Assembly: GCA_964370795.1 (NCBI GenBank)
Contig: CAYJME010000028.1
Coordinates: forward strand, 1-22,924
Reading direction: 5' to 3'
DNA: 22,924 nucleotides
DNA from: JAHFOW01 sp964370795
GTDB taxonomy: Bacteria > Planctomycetota > Brocadiia > Brocadiales > Brocadiaceae
Below are positions 1 to 7,099 of this stretch, one piece after another. The notes under the pieces are model-generated. The model searched no databases. It saw only the letters and a list, made by a program, of their open reading frames with translations, and had not been told where the DNA came from. The position numbers were made by a program, and so were the translations under genes. The first letter of the stretch is position 1. Each line of letters opens with the position of its first letter.

Positions 1-210
1 TTAAAGGACTTATGACATGAATAATCAAGAAAAACTGAATTCTCGGACAGCCTGTAATTTATCGACAACGCCCCCGGTGTCCTCATAAATTTTAAGACTT
101 CTGGCCAGGATAAATTGACAAATGCAATTCGGTATTACTGGGATGGTAAAATTTGCCTACTCAATCGGGTGAATTCATTAATGGCAACATGATTATGATT
201 TGTTTTTTTG

Positions 211-1482
211 TCAACTGTTTTCGCTGAATATCCTTTTCACGAACATCGTTCCAAAACACCCCCTTGGTAAAAAAAAGTCTAAAATGAGCTTTTTTTTACC
301 GGGATAAACCTCATCGTCAGAATATCCAATAATAAGATTTTCGGGGACAATCGTTGCCCGTCTTTCTATTCCCTTGAAAAATGCCTGTCGTAACTTTTTA
401 ATATTAAACAGGGCAGGCCTTAACTGGTGTTCCTGTAATACTTCTAAATACAATGATTCTGTGAGGGTATCGGGCATCTTTATATTTGAGGCTGGCATGG
501 GGAAGTTCAACGTGCGGAGATACTCTTTATTTCCGGCCTCCATCTGCGTATAAAAATAATAGTTTCCCGCAATGCCTTCATATATTTTGAGTGCGTTGGT
601 ATATACCGATTTGATTATCTTCCGTAAGACTTCGTTCCAGAGATGTGATTGATAGGCAGAGAAGAAGAGCACCATCTCTTCATGGGATATCCTTTGGAGA
701 ACGGGCAAAAAACCCATTGGATTTTTTATGAGGAATTGGAATGACTCCTTTTCAAATATACTCCGGGCATTTTCAAGGCATATCTGCCACTTACCCCAAT
801 TTTCAAAGATAAATTTTTTATGATCCCTTTCTTCCTTGCTATCTTCCGGATGAATGCGGGAAAAGTATACCTTTAATGCCCCGTTGTAATGCTTCTTGAG
901 CATCTTTTCTGCGATAAATCCCTGTCTTGAGTCGAAACTGCCGAATCGCTGGTCATCAAAATAATTGGGATAACCGTCATTTTTCACCCGCTCAATCCCG
1001 CCGAGCGCTGAGCAAAGTTCTTCCCCGGTAAGATTTCTTACAACAATATGGAATTTGTTTCCCTTTATGAGGTCTGGCCCCATGGGTCTGTCCATGTTGC
1101 CGGCAAGGCTTAATGAGTAGTTATTTTCACAGATTTCCTTTATTTCGCTTATGTTTTTCAGGTATTGGGAGCGGGAGAGGCCGGGGACAGGGCGGAGATT
1201 ACGCGGAAAGGCATCCTTGTTTTCTCCTGGCAATGCTTTGTCTGCGTTATACTGTCCAATGGTTATATACTGCGTTGTGTGGGCGTACTTATCCTTTTTC
1301 CCGCCGTAGGAGAAGTATGAAGAAGGTAAGTTGAGTTTCCTGGAAAGTGTTTTCAATACATCAACGGTATTCCACCCCCTCTTTTTCAGCAGATAGACAG
1401 AGAAGTCGCCGCCTTGAGTTAATGAGATATCCGCTACCTCTTCTACAATAAAATCTTCCGGCTTAACCTTTATTTTAAGCAT
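211..1482 (-). CDS. truD: tRNA pseudouridine(13) synthase TruD
   Basis: The 423-residue protein is recognisable as TruD, which converts U13 of some tRNAs to pseudouridine in the cytoplasm. The family motif GGKKDKYAHTTQ (residues 60-71) holds the expected catalytic aspartate, D64. Further family blocks are GNKFHIVVRNL (about 141-151) and GYPNYFDDQRFGSFDSRQG (about 170-188). At 423 residues it is longer than E. coli TruD (about 350) and closer to the archaeal-type length, because the middle insertion domain is large. The start is ATG at 1480-1482 and the stop is TGA. No clear Shine-Dalgarno sequence precedes the start. The gene is divergent from the nuo operon across a 726-base repeat-rich gap, so it is a separate transcription unit with no evident functional link to complex I. 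The assignment is firm; the target site is inferred from the family. Confidence 0.93.
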   Translation of the reverse strand: MLKIKVKPEDFIVEEVADISLTQGGDFSVYLLKKRGWNTVDVLKTLSRKLNLPSSYFSYGGKKDKYAHTTQYITIGQYNADKALPGENKDAFPRNLRPVPGLSRSQYLKNISEIKEICENNYSLSLAGNMDRPMGPDLIKGNKFHIVVRNLTGEELCSALGGIERVKNDGYPNYFDDQRFGSFDSRQGFIAEKMLKKHYNGALKVYFSRIHPEDSKEERDHKKFIFENWGKWQICLENARSIFEKESFQFLIKNPMGFLPVLQRISHEEMVLFFSAYQSHLWNEVLRKIIKSVYTNALKIYEGIAGNYYFYTQMEAGNKEYLRTLNFPMPASNIKMPDTLTESLYLEVLQEHQLRPALFNIKKLRQAFFKGIERRATIVPENLIIGYSDDEVYPGKKKLILDFFLPRGCFGTMFVKRIFSENS

Positions 1483-2136
1483 ACGTTTTTAGATTACAAG
1501 CAATTAAAAATAGTTTCATAATAAGGGTGGATTAGGCAAAAGCGCACCCACCATTCAACCCTCGTTGGCGGATTCGGCGTAAAATAACGCCTTAATCCAG
1601 CCAGACAGTAGAATAGTTATAAGTACATTGTATAAGAATTTTCATGTTATTCAAGCGGTTCTGGGGCTTGATAGGGCAACCCTTCAGGGTTGCAAATGGG
1701 CAAGGCTATAGCCTTGCAATCCATAAATTTAAAACATACCCCTGCCATAGAAGGCAAAATATACACAGATATTTTCAAATAATGCATGTCGCCTCTGCGA
1801 AACTTTTTTGCTTTCATACGGCTCCGTCGGAGCCGGCTCCTGTTGGCGACCGGAGCTTGCTCGCCGGTGGGCATGTCCATCGCCGTCAGGAGACGGCTCC
1901 TACCATAGGGACATTTAAAACTTCAAGTAGCCGAAGTCCTCATTTAATGACCTTGGGTTTGTAAAGTGTAACACATACACAAATGAATGGAATAATTAGT
2001 TGAATTCCACCATTTCCCATTATTTTGACCAGTTTTCAGGGTGTACTTTAATAAATATTTGTTTATAACTATTTACGAATTAATATCTTAGTTGTTATTA
2101 GTAAAAACGGCATTATACTTGCGCTCTTTCTGCACA
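1483..2136. repeat. Gene-free spacer with a mosaic of hairpin repeats
   Basis: No convincing gene lies here; the short open frames cross repeats and resemble no protein I know. Structures seen are as follows. GGATTAGGC (1529-1537) faces GCCTTAATCC (1589-1598), and the second arm also closes a hairpin at 1570-1598. GCAACCC-TTCA-GGGTTGC is at 1676-1693. A perfect 18-bp palindrome, GCAAGGCTATAGCCTTGC, is at 1700-1717. CGGCTCC-GTC-GGAGCCG is at 1819-1835, and the palindrome GGAGCCGGCTCC overlaps it at 1829-1840. GCCGTC-AGGA-GACGGC is at 1882-1897. These look like small dispersed palindromic repeats stacked side by side. From about 1965 to 2130 the DNA is AT-rich and I see nothing in it. Confidence 0.75.
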
Positions 2137-2166
2137 TGTTACAGGGTGTTACACCTATTCGTGTAA
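2137..2166 (+). promoter_or_regulatory. Possible operator upstream of nuoA
   Basis: The heptamer TGTTACA occurs at 2137-2143 and again at 2147-2153, exactly one helical turn apart. Overlapping the second copy is an inverted repeat, TTACAC-N6-GTGTAA (2149-2166), centred about 48 bp before the predicted nuoA transcription start. The position suits an activator next to the -35 box. The half-sites do not match the CRP or FNR consensus, so the regulator is unknown. This is inferred from symmetry and position only. Confidence 0.35.
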
Positions 2167-2172
2167 ATATCT

Positions 2173-2200
2173 TTGACTTTTTTAAAAATAATTCTATAAT
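2173..2200 (+). promoter_or_regulatory. Sigma-70-type promoter of the nuo operon
   Basis: TTGACT (2173-2178) is followed after 16 bp by a perfect TATAAT (2195-2200). The nuoA ATG begins at 2209, only 8 bases after the -10 box, so transcription would start at or within a few bases of the start codon. A TAA at 2197-2199, inside the -10 box, is in frame with nuoA and blocks any upstream in-frame start. There is no Shine-Dalgarno sequence in front of the ATG. The boxes are visible; a leaderless or near-leaderless message is inferred. Confidence 0.6.
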
Positions 2201-2208
2201 TAAGTCTT

Positions 2209-2562
2209 ATGATCAATTATTTACCTATACTGATTTTGTTTATTATAGCTGTAGGCTTTGCGGTTACGAATATAGGGCTTTCGGCAATTTTGGGGCCACG
2301 AAGGCCTACAAGGGAAAAACTTACACCCTATGAATGCGGTATTGAACCCGTGGGAACAGCACGGGAGCGTTTTTCGGTAAAGTTTTACCTTATCGCAATG
2401 CTTTTTGTTGTTTTTGATGTTGAAGTTATCTTTCTCTACCCATGGGCAGTGGTGTTTAAGTCGCTCAAGCTCTTTGGGTTTATTGAAATGCTGACCTTTA
2501 TTGGTATCATGCTTGTCTGCTATTTTTATATTTGGAAGAGGGGAGGGTTGGAGTGGGATTAG
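2209..2562 (+). CDS. nuoA: NADH-quinone oxidoreductase subunit A
   Basis: This 117-residue membrane protein is NuoA, a three-helix subunit at the join between the peripheral and membrane arms, near the quinone tunnel. Helices lie at about residues 4-28, 60-82 and 90-110. The conserved loop LTPYECGIEPVG (about 38-49) and the block FYLIAMLFVVFDVEVIFLYPWA (about 59-80) are diagnostic; the acidic FDVE is a family hallmark. It is the first gene of the operon. The ATG is the only possible start, since an in-frame TAA lies four codons upstream. It has no visible ribosome-binding site and sits 8 bases after a -10 box. Its stop overlaps the start of nuoB by 10 bases. Confidence 0.95.
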   Translation: MINYLPILILFIIAVGFAVTNIGLSAILGPRRPTREKLTPYECGIEPVGTARERFSVKFYLIAMLFVVFDVEVIFLYPWAVVFKSLKLFGFIEMLTFIGIMLVCYFYIWKRGGLEWD

Positions 2563-3029
2563 AAAGCCATTTGGGTGATAATATCCTCACAACTACCGTG
2601 AATACGATGGTCAATTGGGCGCGAAAATCTGCCCTCTGGCCTATGCCTTTCGGGCTGGCATGTTGCGCCATAGAAATGATGGCAGCTGTTGCTCCCCGTT
2701 TTGACCTTGCACGTTTCGGGGCAGAGGTATTCAGGTTTTCTCCCCGTCAGTCTGATTTAATGATTGTCGCCGGCACGCTCACCTACAAGATGGCGTCGGT
2801 GGCAAGAAAGATTTACGACCAGATGCCGGAACCCAAGTGGGTTATTGCAATGGGTGCCTGCGCGATATCTGGCGGTGTGTTTAATACCTACAGTGTTGTT
2901 CAGGGGTTGGACCAGGTTATTCCTGTTGATGTGTATCTGCCGGGATGTCCGCCCAGACCTGAAGCATTGATTCACGCTATAATGGAAATACAGAAGAAGA
3001 TTGAAAAAGAATCAGTACGCCATGGATAA
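2553..3029 (+). CDS. nuoB: NADH-quinone oxidoreductase subunit B
   Basis: NuoB carries the terminal [4Fe-4S] cluster N2, which passes electrons to quinone. The ligands are visible: the adjacent pair C37-C38 in GLACCAIEMM, C103 in GACAISGG and C132 in YLPGCPPRPE. I place the start at the GTG at 2553 because GGGAGGG (2541-2547) lies 5 bases upstream; this gives 158 residues. The frame could also start at a TTG at 2532, which would add seven residues with no good ribosome-binding site. It overlaps nuoA by 10 bases and nuoC by 8, so translation is probably coupled. Confidence in identity is very high and in the start is good. Confidence 0.95.
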   Translation: MGLESHLGDNILTTTVNTMVNWARKSALWPMPFGLACCAIEMMAAVAPRFDLARFGAEVFRFSPRQSDLMIVAGTLTYKMASVARKIYDQMPEPKWVIAMGACAISGGVFNTYSVVQGLDQVIPVDVYLPGCPPRPEALIHAIMEIQKKIEKESVRHG

Positions 3030-3522
3030 TGAGTCTCTAGCTACGTTTGTAAAAAACAGATTTCCCGATGCAATTGTTGATTCCGGTACATTTCTCAATG
3101 AATTGACCCTTGTTGTAAAAAGAGAGAGTATTTCCGAAATTGCCGGATTTCTGAAGGAAAACGAGGATATGGCGTTTAACTTTTTGTCTGATCTGTGCGG
3201 TGTTGACCGGGTTGAATCGAATGGCGTCTTCGAGGTGGTTTATCACCTTTATTCCCTCTCCAAAAACCATCGTGTTCGTCTCAAGGTGCATGTCCCATCA
3301 CATGAACCAAGGGTTTCAACGGTAACACATGTCTGGAAAACGGCAAACTGGCATGAGCGTGAGGCCTATGATATGTTTGGTATACAGTTTGACGGCCACC
3401 CCGATTTGAGAAAAATACTTATGCCTGATGAGTTTGAAGGGCATCCCCTACGAAAAGACTATCCTGTGGACGGAAGACAACCCGCCACGCTCCGTGAGAT
3501 TTACCGAAAGGATGAGGCGTGA
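3022..3522 (+). CDS. nuoC: NADH-quinone oxidoreductase subunit C (30 kDa)
   Basis: NuoC is a structural subunit of the peripheral arm that packs against NuoD. The C-terminal signature of the 30-kDa family is present: HEREAYDMFGIQFDGHPDL (about residues 113-131), followed by ILMPDEFEGHPLRKDYP. Starting at the ATG at 3022 it has 166 residues and overlaps nuoB by 8 bases. A TTG at 3001 in the same frame would add seven residues and has a purine-rich AGAAGAAG before it, so the start is not certain. NuoC and NuoD are separate genes here, unlike the NuoCD fusion of E. coli. Its TGA overlaps the GTG start of nuoD. Confidence 0.94.
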   Translation: MDNESLATFVKNRFPDAIVDSGTFLNELTLVVKRESISEIAGFLKENEDMAFNFLSDLCGVDRVESNGVFEVVYHLYSLSKNHRVRLKVHVPSHEPRVSTVTHVWKTANWHEREAYDMFGIQFDGHPDLRKILMPDEFEGHPLRKDYPVDGRQPATLREIYRKDEA

Positions 3523-4706
3523 CGGCTGCTACCCAGACGACTACCCACTTAATGACCATCAACATGGGTCCGCAGCATCCCAGCACGCACGGTGTGCTGA
3601 GGCTGTTGCTGGAGCTGGATGGCGAGGTGATTACAAGGGCAGTACCTCATATTGGGTTTCTCCACAGAGGCGTGGAAAAACTTGCGGAATACAAAACCTA
3701 TCATCAGTGCATCCCCCTTACCGACCGCCTGGATTACGTGGCGCCGTTTTCAAATAATCTTGCCTATGTTCTGGCCGTAGAAAAATTGATGGGAATCGAA
3801 GCCCCTGAAAGGGCGCAGCATATCCGTGTGCTGATATGCGAACTGACGAGGATATCATCCCATCTGTTGTGGCTGGCAACCCATGCCCTGGATATTGGAG
3901 CGATGACGGTGTTCTTTTATTGTTTCAGGGAGCGTGAAACCATCTATGATATTTTCGAAATGGTTTCCGGGGCGCGGATGAATCTTTCGTATATCCGTGT
4001 GGGGGGTGTGTCGAGGGATTTGCCGGATGGGTTTATGGAAAAGACCAGAAAATTTGTTATGGAATTTCCCTCACGGCTCGACGAATACGAGACGCTCTTA
4101 ACGGAGAATCCTATATGGAAGAAACGTACCGTTGGCGTTGGTATTATTTCCGGTGAGGATGCTATTGATTACGGGTTGAGTGGTCCGAGTTTAAGAGGCT
4201 CTGGAGTTAACTGGGACATTAGAAAGGCGGAACCCTATTCCGGATATAACAAATACCATTTTAGCGTTCCCCTGGGTAAAAAGGGGGACGTTTACGACCG
4301 ATATTCTGTGAGAATGGAAGAGATGCGTCAGAGCAACAGTATCGTACACCAGGCGCTCAATATACTCCCGAAAGGGGATATTGTTGCACGGATACCGAAT
4401 ATTACCCTTCCTCCCAAGGAGGATGTGGAGACAAATATGGAATCTATGATACAGCATTTTAAAATAATTATTGAAGGCGTCAAACCGCCGAAGGGTGAAG
4501 TGTATGCCAGCATTGAGGCGCCAAAGGGGGAGTTGGGATTTTATATCGTAAGCGACGGGTCAAGCCGACCGTACCGTTTAAAAATCAGGCCGCCTTCCTT
4601 TGTTAATCTTGAGGCGTTGCCGAAGATGATTGAAGGCCGTTTACTGCCCGATGTGGTTGCTACTATCGGGAGTCTGGATATTGTTTTAGGGGAAATAGAT
4701 CGTTAG
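3519..4706 (+). CDS. nuoD: NADH-quinone oxidoreductase subunit D (49 kDa)
   Basis: NuoD forms the quinone-binding site with NuoB and NuoH. The 395-residue length is normal. Family blocks are TINMGPQHPSTHGVLRLLLELDGE (about 13-36), HIGFLHRGVEKLAEYKTY (about 44-61), DRLDYVAPFSNNLAY and LTRISSHLLWLATHALDIGA. The nickel-binding cysteines of the related hydrogenase large subunits are absent, as expected for complex I. The start is the GTG at 3519, sharing GTGA with the nuoC stop; a GGATGAGG stretch just upstream can serve as ribosome-binding site. The stop TAG is 4 bases before nuoE, so the two are in one transcript. Confidence 0.96.
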   Translation: MTAATQTTTHLMTINMGPQHPSTHGVLRLLLELDGEVITRAVPHIGFLHRGVEKLAEYKTYHQCIPLTDRLDYVAPFSNNLAYVLAVEKLMGIEAPERAQHIRVLICELTRISSHLLWLATHALDIGAMTVFFYCFRERETIYDIFEMVSGARMNLSYIRVGGVSRDLPDGFMEKTRKFVMEFPSRLDEYETLLTENPIWKKRTVGVGIISGEDAIDYGLSGPSLRGSGVNWDIRKAEPYSGYNKYHFSVPLGKKGDVYDRYSVRMEEMRQSNSIVHQALNILPKGDIVARIPNITLPPKEDVETNMESMIQHFKIIIEGVKPPKGEVYASIEAPKGELGFYIVSDGSSRPYRLKIRPPSFVNLEALPKMIEGRLLPDVVATIGSLDIVLGEIDR

Positions 4707-4710
4707 AATC

Positions 4711-5229
4711 ATGGCTACGAAAACCTGTGAACAGTCAAAAGATAAAGGCATTGATTTATCAAAGGTAGAAAAAATCCTGAATGATTATAAAAATGCCCGG
4801 GGGGCGGTTATCCCGGTTTTGCAAAAGGTACAGGGTGAGTTTGGCTACCTCCCGGAATCTGCGATTGACCTTATTTCAGAGAGACTGAATGTGAGTTCAA
4901 GTGAAATTGTAGGTGTATCCACATTTTACGCCCAGTTTCACCTGAGACCCAGAGGCCAGCATATTATCAAGGTGTGTTGCGGAACAGCGTGTCACGTGAA
5001 GGGCGCAACCAAGATTGCAGAAAAGCTGAGTGAAACGCTGGAAGTTTCTATGGGAATGACGACGAAGGATAATGTGTTTACCCTCGAGGAGGTGGCGTGT
5101 CTGGGCGCCTGTTCCCTTGCACCAGTTATGATGGTGGACGAAGATATTCACGGCAAGCTGGCGTCAGATAGTGTGGGGGCTGTTTTACAAAAAATTAAAG
5201 AATCGGGAACTACTCAACCGTCAGAATAA
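4711..5229 (+). CDS. nuoE: NADH-quinone oxidoreductase subunit E (24 kDa)
   Basis: NuoE is a thioredoxin-fold protein with the [2Fe-2S] cluster N1a, part of the NADH-oxidising module with NuoF. The four ligands show the usual spacing: C89 (or C90)-x4-C94 in VCCGTACHVKG, and C130-x3-C134 in ACLGACSLAP. The N-terminal helical region (about residues 15-75) includes GVSTFYAQF, typical of the family. The length of 172 residues is normal. It begins 4 bases after nuoD and is followed by a 37-base gap before nuoF. The same fold recurs at the N-terminus of NuoF, a pairing familiar from bifurcating hydrogenases. Confidence 0.95.
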   Translation: MATKTCEQSKDKGIDLSKVEKILNDYKNARGAVIPVLQKVQGEFGYLPESAIDLISERLNVSSSEIVGVSTFYAQFHLRPRGQHIIKVCCGTACHVKGATKIAEKLSETLEVSMGMTTKDNVFTLEEVACLGACSLAPVMMVDEDIHGKLASDSVGAVLQKIKESGTTQPSE

Positions 5230-5266
5230 TTAAAACAAAAAAGAAGTTTTACTGGGTAGCGCTATT

Positions 5267-7099
5267 ATGGTAAGTAACGAAATAAAAGATACACAACAAA
5301 AACCAACAATTATCATTGGTATGGCGAGCTGCGGTCTGGGCGCTGGCGCAAAAGGCGTGTTTACGAGCATTCAACAAGAACTCGAAAAGCAAAAGATCAG
5401 CGCGGAAATTATACCTACAGGTTGTATTGGTATGTGCGTCCATGAAGTGCTCGTTGATGTGGTTATTCCTGGCCGGACACGAGTTACGTACAGCGGGGTA
5501 AAGAGCGCTATGGTGCCTCAGATTATAGAACAGCACGTGGGGAAAGGGGATGTGGTAAAGAATTTTGCCCTCTCGCAGATGTACATCGATTCCAAAGTAG
5601 AAACCCCCTATGAGGGGGTACCATTTTTTAATGACCTGGAAATGAACAAAGGCCAGATCAAATATATCCTCCGGAATTGCGGGTATATCGACCCGGATAG
5701 CATTGAAGATTACCTTGCGACCGGCGGATATACCGCGCTCAAAAAGGTTTTAACGAGTATGACTCCGAAGGATGTGATTAATGAAATGAGCAAATCAGGC
5801 CTTCGGGGGCGAGGCGGCGGTGGTTTTCCAACCGGTGAAAAATGGGCGTCCTGCGCCCGATATGCTGCGGACGAGAAGTTTATCCTTTGTAATGCAGACG
5901 AAGGCGATCCGGGTGCATTTATGGATAGGAGTCTTCTGGAGGGTGACCCCCATGCCGTCCTGGAGGGCATGGTTATCGGTGGCTATGCAATTAATGCTAC
6001 CTATGGTTATATTTATGCCCGCGCCGAGTATCCCCTTGCAGTTAAAAGGTTAAAACATACTATTGAACAGGCAAGAAAATACGGTTTTTTGGGGAAAAAT
6101 ATATTAAACAGTGGCTATAGTCTGGATATTGGCATAAAAGAAGGCGCTGGCGCATTTGTGTGCGGCGAGTCAACGGCACTCCAGAATTCCATTGAAGGCA
6201 AACGCGGTATGCCTCGCACAAGGCCTCCCCAGTCGGTAGAGGCGGGATTATGGGATAAACCCACGGTATTAAACAATGTAGAGACCTTTGCCAATGTGCC
6301 ATTTATTATTAACAGAGGGGCTGACTGGTATGCGAAGATCGGCACTGAAAAGAGCAAAGGCACCAAGATCTTTTCTCTAACGGGAAAAATTAAGAACGCA
6401 GGGCTTGTAGAGGTTCCCATGGGTACCACTATCAGGCAGATTGTTTTTGACATGGGCGGTGGGATTCCCCGCAAGAAAAGGTTTAAGGCCGTACAAATCG
6501 GTGGTCCGTCAGGTGGGTGTTTGCCGGAGTCGTTATTGGATTCACCGATTGATTATGAATCATTGGTGGGGGCGGGCGCCATGATGGGATCGGGTAGCTT
6601 TGTGGTCGTTGACGAGGCTACCTGTATGGTGGAGATGGCGCGGTTTTTCATGAATTTTTGCGCAAATGAATCGTGTGGGAAGTGCCCGCCATGCCGTATT
6701 GGAACCACCCTTATGCTGGATATTCTGACGCGTATTACGCAGGGGCTGGGTGAGGAAAAAGACCTTGAGATATTAGAGCAGATGTGTGATGAGATAAAGA
6801 CGATGTCGCTCTGTGGTCTTGGGCAATCCGCTCCAAATCCGGTAAAATCAACCCTCCGCTATTTTAAAGACGAATATATTGCGCACATCAGGGACAAGGT
6901 ATGTCCCACGTCTATGTGTGTTGCGCTCCATAAATATGAAGTTGTTTCGGAGAAGTGTACGAAATGTCAGGCATGTATTAAGAATTGTCCGGTTAAGGCG
7001 ATTAGCGGGAGTACAAAGGAAGTCGCCTTCATCCATAAAGATAAATGCATAAAATGTAATTTATGTTATGAAAAATGTAATTTCATGGCGATCAAATGA
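5267..7099 (+). CDS. nuoF: NADH-quinone oxidoreductase subunit F, HydB-like, with extra Fe-S domains
   Basis: NuoF oxidises NADH with FMN. The glycine-rich site GLRGRGGGGFPTG is at residues 178-190, and cluster N3 is held by C470, C473 and C476 (ESCGKCPPCR) with C516 (SLCGLG). At 610 residues it is much longer than E. coli NuoF (about 445). An N-terminal thioredoxin-like domain (about 12-100) has C22, C53 and C57 but no second cysteine in its first CxxxxC, so its cluster may be incomplete. A C-terminal domain carries two [4Fe-4S] sets: C564/C567/C570/C574 and C594/C597/C600/C604. This layout matches HydB of electron-bifurcating hydrogenases. The core NuoF role is firm; exchange with ferredoxin or another carrier is inferred. 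Its TGA overlaps the nuoG ATG. Confidence 0.94.
   Translation: MVSNEIKDTQQKPTIIIGMASCGLGAGAKGVFTSIQQELEKQKISAEIIPTGCIGMCVHEVLVDVVIPGRTRVTYSGVKSAMVPQIIEQHVGKGDVVKNFALSQMYIDSKVETPYEGVPFFNDLEMNKGQIKYILRNCGYIDPDSIEDYLATGGYTALKKVLTSMTPKDVINEMSKSGLRGRGGGGFPTGEKWASCARYAADEKFILCNADEGDPGAFMDRSLLEGDPHAVLEGMVIGGYAINATYGYIYARAEYPLAVKRLKHTIEQARKYGFLGKNILNSGYSLDIGIKEGAGAFVCGESTALQNSIEGKRGMPRTRPPQSVEAGLWDKPTVLNNVETFANVPFIINRGADWYAKIGTEKSKGTKIFSLTGKIKNAGLVEVPMGTTIRQIVFDMGGGIPRKKRFKAVQIGGPSGGCLPESLLDSPIDYESLVGAGAMMGSGSFVVVDEATCMVEMARFFMNFCANESCGKCPPCRIGTTLMLDILTRITQGLGEEKDLEILEQMCDEIKTMSLCGLGQSAPNPVKSTLRYFKDEYIAHIRDKVCPTSMCVALHKYEVVSEKCTKCQACIKNCPVKAISGSTKEVAFIHKDKCIKCNLCYEKCNFMAIK

Noticed and set aside
1..210. 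Short minus-strand frame ending in ILARSLKIYEDTGGVVDKLQ
   Set aside because: About 40 codons with a stop before any good start; protein-like but too short to identify. It may be a fragment of a lost gene.
1644..1964. Open frames of 106 and 77 codons on opposite strands in the truD-nuoA spacer
   Set aside because: They run through hairpin repeats, have no ribosome-binding site and no recognisable protein character.
2532..2552. TTG at 2532 as the nuoB start
   Set aside because: The GTG at 2553 has a strong GGGAGGG 5 bases upstream and gives a typical NuoB N-terminus.
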